From positions 1 through 50,719 of the forward strand of contig CACLRR010000006.1 in the NCBI GenBank assembly GCA_902609415.1: 50,719 nucleotides of DNA. Reading direction: 5' to 3'. Each line of letters starts with the position of its first letter. The first letter of the stretch is position 1. Below the pieces are notes generated by a model. That model made no database searches. It had not been told where the DNA came from and saw only the letters and a list, made by a program, of their open reading frames with translations. A program made the translations under genes and the position numbers. Positions 26,905 through 35,959 of the stretch are shown here, one piece after another. Source of the DNA: an uncultured Chlamydiae bacterium (lineage in GTDB: Bacteria; Chlamydiota; Chlamydiia; Chlamydiales; CACLRR01).

Positions 26905-29241
26905 TTAAAAGCTTCCGGACATACTAAAAAATACTTTGTTGATTTTACTCTTATCTTTTTCATTGATAGGTATACCGTATCCAATAACAAATGGCATTCC
27001 AGCTCCAACATCAATTCTTGCACCAACGCCTGTGCTCATCTTCATGTCGCCTATCTTGAATTTTTTGATTGAGACAGCACCGCTGTCAAAGAAGGTAAAT
27101 ATGTCGAGAGGTTTAATTATGTTGTACTTATATTCAGTAGAAAGAAGAAGTGAGGATATTCCTCCGCTTGGGTTTCCAGGTGAATATTCTGGCCCAATGC
27201 TTGCAGGATTGTATCCACGAACGGTTTCTTCTCCACCAAGGAAGAAGCGTTCAGTCAAGGGTAATCCTAGTGCTGTTCCTTTCATAAATGGGGTTATGAA
27301 TTTTGCATCTCCTCTTAATTTAAGCGTAGACTTTTGTGATACAGGGTAGTAAATAGAGTTGAGATATGCATATTTCATAAAGGGGAAGTCATCAACCATA
27401 CTAGAGCGCACAAGGTTAGCAGCTTCAATTTCTATGTTTGATCTAATTCCTCTATGAGGTTTGAATGCATTGTCTGTTGAATCATAACCAGCAATAAAAG
27501 AGGCGCCAACAACTAGACCTGAATCTCTAGCATCTTTATCAGAAATGACGTCAGAGATGTTATGAAGTCTAATAATTGCATCTTTTATGCGTGATTTCAC
27601 ACCTGCATAGAAATAGGGTGATATAGGATATGTAGCAGATGTAGCATTTCCTATAGTATGCAAGTCATAGTTACTAGATATGACATTACTTGCGTTGTAT
27701 GATGTTTCTATGCCCAGTCTCCAAGGTGAATCCATGAAATACGGATTTAACCAAGATATTGAATAAGATTTATCCTTTTTTCCAAATTGAGCTTTAAGGT
27801 CTAGGTATTCTCCCCCACCTCTAAGTGATCTAATGCCATCTTCAAATACAGAGTTAAATCCCAAAATATTAAAGTTATTCTCTGTTATATTAAGACCACC
27901 AAATACGTTTTGTGTTGAATTAGCTCCCGCAAAGAAATTCATGCTACCAGTGGATGCTTCCTTTATATCGATAACAACATCTTTATAGGCTTGATTATCA
28001 TTAGGGTGTTCAGTGGTATAGACATTTACGTTTTTATAGAGTCCACTACCAAGTAAATTGTATTGCGTTTCAGTAAGAGCTTTTTTACTGAATTTTTCTC
28101 CTGGCGTGAGTTTTATGCGGTTATAGATTGTGTTTTTATTTGTTGAACGATTGCCTTTAATATGAATACACCCAACATTATAGACCTTTGATTCTTCAAT
28201 TTGAAAAGTTACATTATATTGGTAGGGGTCGTCAATCGATGTGCTAAGCGTATAGTTAACTGTTGTGTCTATTCTTCCTTGATTGCCATAGAAAGATTTG
28301 ATTTTTGCCTGAGCATTTTGAAGAGTTTTAGTTGAGTATACGCTGCCATCTTTAATAGAGATTTCTTTTTCCAAATCCTCAGCCGTTGCACTGGAAAGCC
28401 CTTTGAAGTTGACCTCATTAAAGTGGTATTTTTCTCCTCGTTTCAGTGTGATTTCAAGTGCAAGATCTTTCTTATTCAGGTCAATAATATTGATGGCCAC
28501 ATGGGCATCGGCGTACCCTTGGTTGTGCATATAATCTACGATTGCCTTTGTGTCTTGATCGATCGCTTCTTTATTTAGAATGCCAGAACCTGTAAGCCAG
28601 CTTAGAATGTTGTGTTTTGAGGAGTTAATCAGGTTCATCACAGCTTTTTTCTCTGCTGTATCGAATCCTTTAAAGACTATATCGTGAATGATCCCCTTCT
28701 TCCCTTCCTTTATATTGATGATTAAGTGAGCGCTATTTGTTGTGGTACTGTTTTCGATATTGTAGTTAATCTCTACCTGGAAATAGCCTCTCTTAATATA
28801 GAATTCCCGTATTTTATTAAGTGCCGTATAGACTTCTTCATGGTTATAAACCTGATCGAGTTTTAACTCAGACTTTTTGATAATTTTTGATGATTTGAAT
28901 GATGCTCCAGATACTTCTATACTCGTGATGAGTGGTTTTTCTTTGAGTGTGAGTTTAATAACTAGCCCATCATCAGTTTGGGTAATAGTAGGTTTAACCC
29001 TGTCGTAGTCAGAAGAGAGGTTTTTAAGGTCCCTATCAAAGATTGTGTGATCAAAGGTTTGGTTTTGTTTTGACTGCAGTTGATTGAGTATTTTATGTCT
29101 TATTGATGTATCATTTGGTTGAGAGTTTTCAATGACAATTTCTATTTTTTTTATCTTTGAGTTTTGTATAGGTCCTTTATCATCTGAGATTAATGGTGAT
29201 GTGATTGCAAGAGCTGCAATAAGTGGTAATAGTTTTTTCAT
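26905..29241 (-). CDS. bamA: Outer-membrane protein assembly factor BamA (Omp85)
   Basis: The core of the beta-barrel assembly machine, inserting outer-membrane proteins. It has 778 residues: a signal peptide (~1-20), five POTRA repeats (~30-430, for example VSGASFKSSKIIKKSELK and IKGNRSTNKNTIYNRI) and a C-terminal 16-strand barrel. The barrel-closing loop motif VRGYNP is present, and the chain ends in phenylalanine (MSGSF), the usual terminal signal. A strong promoter lies 76 bp upstream. In C. trachomatis bamA is followed by ompH and lpxD; here those two genes face it. Confidence 0.95.
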   Translation of the reverse strand: MKKLLPLIAALAITSPLISDDKGPIQNSKIKKIEIVIENSQPNDTSIRHKILNQLQSKQNQTFDHTIFDRDLKNLSSDYDRVKPTITQTDDGLVIKLTLKEKPLITSIEVSGASFKSSKIIKKSELKLDQVYNHEEVYTALNKIREFYIKRGYFQVEINYNIENSTTTNSAHLIINIKEGKKGIIHDIVFKGFDTAEKKAVMNLINSSKHNILSWLTGSGILNKEAIDQDTKAIVDYMHNQGYADAHVAINIIDLNKKDLALEITLKRGEKYHFNEVNFKGLSSATAEDLEKEISIKDGSVYSTKTLQNAQAKIKSFYGNQGRIDTTVNYTLSTSIDDPYQYNVTFQIEESKVYNVGCIHIKGNRSTNKNTIYNRIKLTPGEKFSKKALTETQYNLLGSGLYKNVNVYTTEHPNDNQAYKDVVIDIKEASTGSMNFFAGANSTQNVFGGLNITENNFNILGFNSVFEDGIRSLRGGGEYLDLKAQFGKKDKSYSISWLNPYFMDSPWRLGIETSYNASNVISSNYDLHTIGNATSATYPISPYFYAGVKSRIKDAIIRLHNISDVISDKDARDSGLVVGASFIAGYDSTDNAFKPHRGIRSNIEIEAANLVRSSMVDDFPFMKYAYLNSIYYPVSQKSTLKLRGDAKFITPFMKGTALGLPLTERFFLGGEETVRGYNPASIGPEYSPGNPSGGISSLLLSTEYKYNIIKPLDIFTFFDSGAVSIKKFKIGDMKMSTGVGARIDVGAGMPFVIGYGIPINEKDKSKINKVFFSMSGSF

Positions 29242-29316
29242 CTTAGAATCTCTCTGGTGTATACAGCTAGATAGAAAGTCATTTAGACAGTGGCTAGCAC
29301 ATTTAAAATTGTGGCT

Positions 29317-29345
29317 ATTATAGTTTAGGGATAAGAATTTGGCAA
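29317..29345 (-). promoter_or_regulatory. bamA promoter
   Basis: On the minus strand: TTGCCA (29345-29340), exactly 17 bp of spacer, then a perfect TATAAT (29322-29317). It predicts a leader of about 65-70 bases before the bamA ATG. Nothing else was recognised in the 259-bp gap between bamA and recR. Confidence 0.75.
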
Positions 29346-29500
29346 GAGAATTTAGGAAGATCTTGGTTAGGTTAGACCCGTATTCACAAGAAAAATTTCA
29401 ACTGTAGGATAGAGTTTTAGGGGTTACACTTAAAAATAAGCTAAGAGACGTCACATTTTTGGTTATTTGTTTTTTGGGAAAGGCTAATTCTGGTCTTGCT

Positions 29501-30097
29501 TTAGAGTGATCCTCTAGATGAAAAAGCTCTGTGTAGAGTTGCTTTGTCTACAAAATCAAGAGAGCTTCCCAGGGGGAGGCCATGAGTTGGTTTTGTGATA
29601 GAGAGATCAAGTGCTTTTAATTCTTGGGAAATATAGAGCGTTGTGGCATCTCCCTCTACTGTAGAGTCAAAAGCAAGAATTATCTCCTTAATATTGCGGT
29701 AAGAAATTCTTTCTTTGATTGCGTTGATTACTGCTGTATCGATTTCTAGTTGATCAAGTGGTGAGAGAGTGTTGGGGATAATATGATAGAGCCCAGTAAA
29801 GAAATTTGATTGCTCCAGTGCATAAAGGTCTTTTTGGGAGGAGACAATACATAGGGTGTTCTGATTTCTTTGTGGGGAGTTGCAAAACCTGCAGTTGTTA
29901 TTTTCGCAAAGTGCATTACACTCAGCACATTTGTTAAAAGTTTCTTTCAATGACAGGAGAAGGTTGCCAAGTGGGGTGATTTCAGCTTCATCCCAGGTAA
30001 GCAGTTCAAACGCATATCTTTCAGCCGTTTTTTGACCTACACCTGGCAGTTTTTTTAGATGCATAATTAGTTTTTCAAGAGTTTTAGGATAGGTCAT
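29501..30097 (-). CDS. recR: Recombination mediator RecR
   Basis: Helps RecF and RecO load RecA at gaps. The 198 residues are the usual length. Features in order: helix-hairpin-helix (LPGVGQKTAERYA, ~17-29), a zinc finger with C57, C60, C69 and C72, a Toprim domain (CIVSSQKDLYALE through AFDSTVEGDATTLYI) and the C-terminal Walker-B-like tail. It is divergent from fabH and upstream of bamA in the same direction, as in Chlamydia. No good ribosome binding site precedes the ATG on this strand. Confidence 0.95.
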   Translation of the reverse strand: MTYPKTLEKLIMHLKKLPGVGQKTAERYAFELLTWDEAEITPLGNLLLSLKETFNKCAECNALCENNNCRFCNSPQRNQNTLCIVSSQKDLYALEQSNFFTGLYHIIPNTLSPLDQLEIDTAVINAIKERISYRNIKEIILAFDSTVEGDATTLYISQELKALDLSITKPTHGLPLGSSLDFVDKATLHRAFSSRGSL

Positions 30098-30191
30098 AAA
30101 GGAGGAATTTTAGTTCTTTTTTTGAGCTTTTCATTATTGGACTTTTAAGGTAAAATATCAACTATGAATTGAAGGTGTTTAGTAAATTTTT

Positions 30192-31202
30192 ATGGCTCAT
30201 CAAAATGTTTATATAGTGTCTAACAGCTCATACGTTCCTAAAGGAGTGATGACTAATCAGGATTTTGAAAAGATGGTTGATACATCTGATCAATGGATTC
30301 ATTCTAGAACAGGGATTAGGGAGAGAAGAATCGCTGCTGAGGATGAGTCCACCTCTGATATGGGGACAAATGCAGCCCTTAAGGCTTTAAAGGCTGCAAA
30401 AAAGAGGGCAGATGATATAGATTTAATTTTAGTTGCAACGTTAAGTCCTGATTTTATTTTTCCTAGTACTGCATGTATTATTCAAGAAAAAATTGGGGCT
30501 TCTAAATCTGCTGCCATGGATATTCAAGCTGCATGTTCTGGTTTTCTTTATGGATTATCAGTAGCAAAGGCTTATATTCAATCAGGAACATATAATAATA
30601 TTTTATTAATCTCTTCTGAAAAATTATCTGCGATTATAGACTATGAAGATCGAAATACATGTGTTCTGTTTGGGGATGGAGCAGCAGCACAGGTGATTTC
30701 AAATGAGGGTCCTGGGTTGCTTGTGGGAGAGGTTCTTTTAGGTGCTGATGGATCACAGAGCGAGCTTTTATGTATGCAAGGGGGTGGCTCAAGGAACCCT
30801 GCTTCAATTGAGACAGTAAAACAGCGCCTGCATTATTTGAAGATGACAGATGGCCAGGCAGTTTTTAAGACTGCAATCAAGAAGATGGCTGAAGCTGGAT
30901 CTCGTATTATGCAGAAGGCAAACCTTACCTCAGATGATATAGCATTCTTTGTCCCCCATCAAGCAAACTTAAGAATTATTGAGGTGTTAGCAAAAAAATT
31001 TAACGTTCCAATGGAGAGGGTTGTTACAACTTTACAAAAATATGGAAATACATCAGCCTCAACGATTGGTATTGCATTAGATGAGTTATTACAAAGAAAA
31101 GTCTTAAAGGAAGATGATAAGCTATTATTGCTTGCATTTGGCTCAGGATTTACGTGGGGTTCGGCTTTCTTAACTTTTAAAAAAGAGGATCAACATGACT
31201 AA
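30192..31202 (+). CDS. fabH: 3-oxoacyl-ACP synthase III
   Basis: Starts fatty-acid synthesis by condensing acetyl-CoA with malonyl-ACP. The 336 residues are normal. The catalytic triad is visible: C115 in AACSGF, H256 in PHQANLRI and N286 in GNTSAS. The tail FGSGFTWGS is typical. It is the first gene of fabH-fabD-fabG-acpP and overlaps fabD by 8 bp. The ribosome binding site is poor (GGTG about 18 bp upstream), so initiation may be weak. Confidence 0.96.
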   Translation: MAHQNVYIVSNSSYVPKGVMTNQDFEKMVDTSDQWIHSRTGIRERRIAAEDESTSDMGTNAALKALKAAKKRADDIDLILVATLSPDFIFPSTACIIQEKIGASKSAAMDIQAACSGFLYGLSVAKAYIQSGTYNNILLISSEKLSAIIDYEDRNTCVLFGDGAAAQVISNEGPGLLVGEVLLGADGSQSELLCMQGGGSRNPASIETVKQRLHYLKMTDGQAVFKTAIKKMAEAGSRIMQKANLTSDDIAFFVPHQANLRIIEVLAKKFNVPMERVVTTLQKYGNTSASTIGIALDELLQRKVLKEDDKLLLLAFGSGFTWGSAFLTFKKEDQHD

Positions 31203-32109
31203 GATAGCTTTTGTATTTCCAGGACAAGGATCTCAAAGTATTGGTATGGGAAAGGGGTTCTATGAAAAGTATTCTTCTGCACGAAGGGTTATTGATGATG
31301 CTGATGATAAGTTGAGCTTTGATTTAAAGAAGATTATATTTGATTCCTCTATTGAGGAGCTTACTAAGACTGTGTATTGCCAGCCTGCAATTTACGTGAT
31401 TAGTATGGCCATTTTAACTGTAATTAAAGAGCAGTTTCCTAGTCTAATTCCTAATGTATATGCTGGGCATAGTTTAGGTGAATATACAGCACTAACTGCT
31501 GCAGGATCGATTACCTTTGATGATTGCTTAGATCTTGTTGTAAAACGCTCAGAATTTATGCAAAAAGCAGCTGAAAATACTGATGGTACAATGCTTGCAG
31601 TTATTGGATGCTCAAGAGATCAGCTTGAGAGTACAATTAAAGATATGCCTGTTTCAATAGCAAATATTAATACGCCTCAACAAATGATTCTTTCAGGAGG
31701 ATGTGAAGATATTTTAGATGCTGAAAATAAGCTTAAGGCACAAGCAAAGAAGTTAGTGAGACTAAAGGTTTCAGGAGCCTTCCATTCGCCTTTAATGGAC
31801 ACAGCACAGAGAGAGTTAGCTGAGTTTATTCGTAGGGCAACTATCACTGAACCACCTTTTGGCTCTCTAATTATGAATGTTACAGGTGAAGAGGAATCTG
31901 AAAGGATAAAAGAGAATCTTATAAAACAAGTTACCCATCCTGTTGAATGGGTAAAATCCATAGAGAGAGCAAATGCAGATGTTTTTATAGAGATTGGACC
32001 GGGAAAGGTGCTTTCAGGCTTAATTAGAAAGATTAGTAAATCAGGACAAGTCATTAATGTGGGTTGTATTGAGGACCTAAAAAAATTAGAGGATATAATA
32101 AATGAATGA
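31195..32109 (+). CDS. fabD: Malonyl-CoA:ACP transacylase
   Basis: Moves malonyl from CoA to ACP for chain elongation. At 304 residues it matches the family. It has the N-terminal FPGQGSQSIGMG, the catalytic serine S93 in GHSLGE and the catalytic histidine H197 in GAFHSPLM. It overlaps fabH and fabG by 8 bp each, a pattern that implies translational coupling through the operon. Confidence 0.96.
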   Translation: MTKIAFVFPGQGSQSIGMGKGFYEKYSSARRVIDDADDKLSFDLKKIIFDSSIEELTKTVYCQPAIYVISMAILTVIKEQFPSLIPNVYAGHSLGEYTALTAAGSITFDDCLDLVVKRSEFMQKAAENTDGTMLAVIGCSRDQLESTIKDMPVSIANINTPQQMILSGGCEDILDAENKLKAQAKKLVRLKVSGAFHSPLMDTAQRELAEFIRRATITEPPFGSLIMNVTGEEESERIKENLIKQVTHPVEWVKSIERANADVFIEIGPGKVLSGLIRKISKSGQVINVGCIEDLKKLEDIINE

Positions 32110-32845
32110 CAAGCCGTTGAAAGGTAAAGTAGCTCTAGTTACAGGAGCATCCCGTGGAATAGGTAAGGCTATAGCTAAAGGGCTATATAATAACGGTGCT
32201 GATCTTATTTGTGTGAGTAGATCATTAGATGCTCTTGAAGTGATGAAGAGTGAAATTAAAGATGAATTTCCTTCAGAACAGAAAATTGATATTCATTCAG
32301 TAGATATTGCAAAATCTAGTGAGATTGATGATTTTCTTACAGAGCTTCCTTCTATTGATATTTTAGTGAATAATGCTGGTATTACTAGAGATAGCCTTTT
32401 AATGAGAGCGACAGAAGAAGATTGGAATAATGTTATCAATACTAATCTGACAGCATCCTTTAAAATAACTAAAGCAGTTATTCGCGCAATGATGAAGAAT
32501 AAGTGGGGCAGAATTATTAATATTTCATCCGTGGTTGGGCTTATGGGGAATCCTGGTCAGACAAATTATGCAGCATCAAAGGCAGGTCTTATTGGTTTTA
32601 GTAAATCTTTAGCAAAGGAAGTTGGATCTAGAGGCATTACTGTAAATGCAGTGGCGCCTGGATATATTGAAACAGATATGACAGAAAAGTTAACTGATGA
32701 GCAAAAGGAAGCAGTGCTGAAGAATGTCCCGATAAAGCGGCTTGGTACAGTAGAGGATATTGCAGAAATGGTGCTTTTTCTAGCCTCACAGGGTGATTAT
32801 ATAACAGGTCAGGTGTTTTCAGTAGATGGAGGCATGTATATTTAG
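32102..32845 (+). CDS. fabG: 3-oxoacyl-ACP reductase
   Basis: NADPH-dependent reduction of 3-oxoacyl-ACP in fatty-acid elongation. It is a 247-residue short-chain dehydrogenase: cofactor motif TGASRGIG (14-21), NNAG (90-93) and catalytic S143, Y156 and K160. The C-terminus GGMYI is typical of FabG. It overlaps fabD by 8 bp; acpP follows after 61 bp. Confidence 0.96.
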   Translation: MNDKPLKGKVALVTGASRGIGKAIAKGLYNNGADLICVSRSLDALEVMKSEIKDEFPSEQKIDIHSVDIAKSSEIDDFLTELPSIDILVNNAGITRDSLLMRATEEDWNNVINTNLTASFKITKAVIRAMMKNKWGRIINISSVVGLMGNPGQTNYAASKAGLIGFSKSLAKEVGSRGITVNAVAPGYIETDMTEKLTDEQKEAVLKNVPIKRLGTVEDIAEMVLFLASQGDYITGQVFSVDGGMYI

Positions 32846-32906
32846 ATTAAACATAAATTAAGTGTGTGGAATTATCTGCATACTGTCATCAAAAAAAGGA
32901 AAGGAT

Positions 32907-33161
32907 ATGAGTAATACTGAGCTAAAAGATATAGAAGAGCAGGTTATTAAAATTGTTGTTGAGCAACTTGGTGTATCAAAAGAGGAAGTAACCCTAACAA
33001 AATCATTTGTGGAAGATTTACATGCAGACTCTCTTGATCAGACAGAGTTAATTATGACATTTGAGGATCAGCTTGATCTAGAAATTTCTGAGGAACATGC
33101 TGAAAAATTAAAGACAGTAGGCGATGTAGTTGCATACATTAAGGAACATAAAGGTCTTTAA
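32907..33161 (+). CDS. acpP: Acyl carrier protein
   Basis: An 84-residue acidic helical carrier for fatty-acid and lipid A acyl chains. I start at the ATG with AAGGAT close upstream; a longer in-frame reading from 32862 would add 15 residues unlike any ACP. The phosphopantetheine serine is S42 in ADSLDQTE. The AcpS that would activate it is encoded at 39911-40303. It ends the fab operon with a strong terminator. Confidence 0.95.
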   Translation: MSNTELKDIEEQVIKIVVEQLGVSKEEVTLTKSFVEDLHADSLDQTELIMTFEDQLDLEISEEHAEKLKTVGDVVAYIKEHKGL

Positions 33162-33177
33162 ATTTTTATAGGATAAA

Positions 33178-33209
33178 AAAAAAAGCCCTACAAAAGTAGG
33201 GCTTTTTTT
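33178..33209. terminator. Bidirectional terminator between acpP and potD
   Basis: A stem of up to 14 bp (33178-33191 with 33196-33209; core GCCCTAC/GTAGGGC) with an AAAA loop, flanked by an A10 run on the left and T7 on the right. It therefore works on both strands for the two convergent operons. Confidence 0.9.
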
Positions 33210-34272
33210 ATTTTGATTTTAGCTCTGCCCAGCCTTTACGTAATTCGATTTCAGAAGTGTGTGGGCAAAAGAATAGGTATTGTGTTGGTTCTAGAGAAGA
33301 AAAGAGTAGTTGGTAATAGTCTTCAGTAAGTCCTCTACTATAGGTAATTGCTTCCTGAATAGATGGAAAGGTAAGGCCTAGTTCAACTTGTTTTGCATGA
33401 ATTTGAGGCTGGAAGATGAAGTTAATGAACTGATAGGTTAGCTCTTTTTTCCTGTTAGATATTGGGATAGCTACATTCTCAATAGAGGCGAAGACAGCAT
33501 CTTTGGGTAGAATGAATGCTAAATCTGAGGAGCACGACTCCATTAAGGCTATGAATGAACTTCTCGTGAAAATAATGTCACAATTTCCTGAGACAAGTAA
33601 ATGTTTACCTCGATAATCTGCATAAGCAATGGTGGATTTTTTTTGTGATTTTAAAAGATCAAAGACCTGTGTTATTTCTTTTTCTGTAAGTGCATCTTTT
33701 TTTCCAAAAAGAAAGAAGCTTGCAATAGAAAAGGCTTCTATAGGATCAGGTGTCATTGCTAATTTATGATTTTTTTCATTAAGTAGAATTGTAGATAGTG
33801 ATGCTTTAATTGAATTTAATGGTATTTGTTTTGTGTTGAGACCTATACCATAGGTTTCCCATAGGTAGGGAAGGGAGTATTGGTTGTCTGGATCATATTT
33901 TTGATTAAGGAGCCTTTCGTCAATTAGGTTAATAAAGGAAAGAGATTTTTTATCAAGAGGTTGAAGTAGTTTTTTTTTCTTAAGTGTTCTTATAGCATAG
34001 TCAGAGGGAAAAATCAGATCAAATCCATCACCTTTGGTTCGTTGAAGTTTAGTTATTAACTCTTCATTGGAGCTGTAGTGGTTTAGGTTCACTTTAGTAT
34101 TATATTCTTTTTCAAACTGTTGAATGGCCTCTTCATGAAAGAAGTCTCCCCACACAAAGAGATTAAGTTCATTTGTCTTATCCTTGGTGTCGGATTTGAG
34201 ATAGGTGACAAGTAAAAAGATCAAAATAAAGGTAGCTAGCGTATAGATCATTTTTACAATATTTTTCATCAT
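33208..34272 (-). CDS. potD: Spermidine/putrescine-binding protein
   Basis: The substrate-binding protein of the polyamine ABC importer. It has 354 residues with an N-terminal hydrophobic segment (about 8-24) that may be an uncleaved anchor, as no lipobox cysteine or clear cleavage site is seen. Family marks are LFVWGDFF near the N-terminus, FDLIFPSDYAI, YLWETYGIGLN and AIPISNRKKELTYQFINFI. The start overlaps the potC stop as ATGA. Fe3+ or other PotD-like ligands are possible, but the complete pot gene set supports polyamines. Confidence 0.88.
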   Translation of the reverse strand: MMKNIVKMIYTLATFILIFLLVTYLKSDTKDKTNELNLFVWGDFFHEEAIQQFEKEYNTKVNLNHYSSNEELITKLQRTKGDGFDLIFPSDYAIRTLKKKKLLQPLDKKSLSFINLIDERLLNQKYDPDNQYSLPYLWETYGIGLNTKQIPLNSIKASLSTILLNEKNHKLAMTPDPIEAFSIASFFLFGKKDALTEKEITQVFDLLKSQKKSTIAYADYRGKHLLVSGNCDIIFTRSSFIALMESCSSDLAFILPKDAVFASIENVAIPISNRKKELTYQFINFIFQPQIHAKQVELGLTFPSIQEAITYSRGLTEDYYQLLFSSLEPTQYLFFCPHTSEIELRKGWAELKSK

Positions 34273-34976
34273 AATTGAAAACCCCTTGTCTGACGATGCT
34301 TGGAAAAAACAAGAAGAGTAATAATAGTAAAGATCAGAAGCAGGGTGGAGAGTGCGTTAACAACTGGCGATATCCCTATACGTAGAGAGGATATCAGATA
34401 GAGAGATAATGGTTGTATATGTGTGCCGCTACAGAAAAAAGAGAGGATATAATCATCAAAGGAGACGATAAAGATAAGTAAAAATGAGCTAATTAGCGTT
34501 GGTGATAGAATGGGAATAGTGACCCTTATAAATGTCTGAAATGCAGATGCTCCTAATGTTTTTGATGCTTCGAGAAGGTTGGGATCTATGCCGTAATATC
34601 TATTATGGATTATCGGGATTGAAAAACCTAGTCCGATGGTAGAGTGTGCAATGATAATGGTTATAATGCCGAGAGGGACCTTTATTAAAAAAAAGAGACT
34701 TAATAGAGACACAGCAACTAAAGTATCGGGGATCATAATATTTAAATAGAAGAGGCGTGGCGAAATAGACATCTTATTATTTGCTGTACTGTAGAGGTAT
34801 AATAGGCTGAAAATTAGACAAAGAATAGAGGTGGAAAGGGCAATCGTGAGAGATGTGTAAAAGGAATCTAGTAGTTCCTGATTTTTAAATAGCTCTTTAT
34901 ACCAGTCTAGTGTGGCACCTTTCCAAGAAGAGGGAAATGGTTCCTTGTTAAAAGAGAAAACGATAAGAATGACCAT
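34269..34976 (-). CDS. potC: Polyamine ABC permease PotC (start codon uncertain)
   Basis: Inner-membrane permease of the polyamine importer. The EAA loop (EASKTLGASAFQTFIRVTIP) is intact. The first ATG (34976) begins MVILIVFSFN, in the middle of the expected first membrane helix. The frame is open further upstream to a TAA at 35063-35061 and encodes RTRGFLYLILTYSFLYIP directly before that ATG. This is the missing helix of PotC, but no ATG, GTG or TTG occurs there. Either a rare start is used (ATC at 35045 lies 7 bp after a G7 run) or one base is gained at the G7 run (35059-35053), which would fuse PotB and PotC. The coordinates given are the conservative ATG version. Confidence 0.8.
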   Translation of the reverse strand: MVILIVFSFNKEPFPSSWKGATLDWYKELFKNQELLDSFYTSLTIALSTSILCLIFSLLYLYSTANNKMSISPRLFYLNIMIPDTLVAVSLLSLFFLIKVPLGIITIIIAHSTIGLGFSIPIIHNRYYGIDPNLLEASKTLGASAFQTFIRVTIPILSPTLISSFLLIFIVSFDDYILSFFCSGTHIQPLSLYLISSLRIGISPVVNALSTLLLIFTIITLLVFSKHRQTRGFQL

Positions 34977-35035
34977 TGGTATGTATAGAAAGGAGTATGT
35001 GAGTATTAGATAAAGAAATCCTCGAGTCCTATTGA

Positions 35036-35959
35036 TTATTTTGATGAGAATACCCCCCCGTTAGAAGAGAGGAATTTTCCTATACGACGTAAGGATGAAA
35101 TGAGTATATATACGCATAATAATAGAAAGACTAAAGAAGTAACAGTAAATGCAGCGCCTAGGTGGGTTGTAGATTCACCCAAAATGAATAGTGAGATTAC
35201 ATTGCCTACGAAGTAAGTCTTGTCTCCTCCCATCAGTTCAGGAATAATAAATTCACCAAAAGATGGTATAAAGACAAGGAGGACTCCACTGATGATACCT
35301 TTCATAGAGAGAGGGATAAGAATTTTTCTTATGGTTGTCATTTTTGTAGCACCTAAGGAAAGAGAGGCTTCCAAATGGTTTATATCAGTACTTTCCATAG
35401 ACGAGTAGATAGGGATTGTCATGAAAGGAAGGTAATAATAGATCATCATGATGTAGATAGCTGTCTTTGTATTGAGTATTGCTAAGGGGGATGAAATGAG
35501 GTTGAGAGAGAGCAGAAACTGATTAAGAAACCCCTCTCTTTCAAGGATGAAAAACCAAGCGTACATATGGAGAATAAAGTTACTCCAAAAAGGGATAATA
35601 AGAAGAAAAAGAAGGATGTTTTTAGTTTTAGGTGCTAGGTATTTTATTGTATAGGCAAGGGGGTATCCAATCACTAGACAGATGATGGTGGTAGTAAAAG
35701 CTAGCAGTAATGAGTTTAATAGGATTGTAAAGAATGTTGAATTTAGGATTGTTATATAATTCTCAAAAGTTAGATAAGATTCCGTGCTAGAGATAAAACT
35801 ATCGTAGATTAAGATTGATGAGGGAATGAGAAAGAAGAGTGTTTGCCAAATCATGGTAAGGTTTCCCAGAGCAAAGGGGACTTCCCCTTTAAGGGTCTGA
35901 ATGAATCTTTTTAAGGGAGACTCTTTTTTTTTTGTAGTAGCAAGAGAAAGGCTTTTCAT
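35036..35959 (-). CDS. potB: Polyamine ABC permease PotB
   Basis: The other permease half of the polyamine importer, 307 residues with six membrane segments. The EAA loop (EASLSLGATKMTTIRKILIP) is in place for docking with PotA. I choose the ATG that overlaps the potA stop as ATGA; an earlier in-frame ATG at 35995 would add 12 residues inside potA. Two homopolymers stand out: an A10 coding run near the N-terminus (TKKKES, plus-strand T10 at 35933-35942) and a G7 run just before the stop. Adding one G at the latter would continue the frame into potC. Confidence 0.88.
   Translation of the reverse strand: MKSLSLATTKKKESPLKRFIQTLKGEVPFALGNLTMIWQTLFFLIPSSILIYDSFISSTESYLTFENYITILNSTFFTILLNSLLLAFTTTIICLVIGYPLAYTIKYLAPKTKNILLFLLIIPFWSNFILHMYAWFFILEREGFLNQFLLSLNLISSPLAILNTKTAIYIMMIYYYLPFMTIPIYSSMESTDINHLEASLSLGATKMTTIRKILIPLSMKGIISGVLLVFIPSFGEFIIPELMGGDKTYFVGNVISLFILGESTTHLGAAFTVTSLVFLLLCVYILISSLRRIGKFLSSNGGVFSSK

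Noticed and set aside
26936-27349. Open frame of 137 codons on the plus strand within bamA
   Set aside because: It is the antisense shadow of a conserved barrel domain, with no ribosome binding site or plausible protein features.
29330-29480. Possible tRNA or small RNA in the bamA-recR gap
   Set aside because: No cloverleaf, GGTTC arm or terminator was found; only the bamA promoter is supported.
30098-30105. AAAGGAGG Shine-Dalgarno-like site on the plus strand upstream of fabH
   Set aside because: No start codon follows at a usable distance; the fabH ATG is about 87 bp away, so this appears accidental.
32862-32906. Extra N-terminal 15 residues for acpP
   Set aside because: They are not ACP-like, and the ATG at 32907 has a ribosome binding site.
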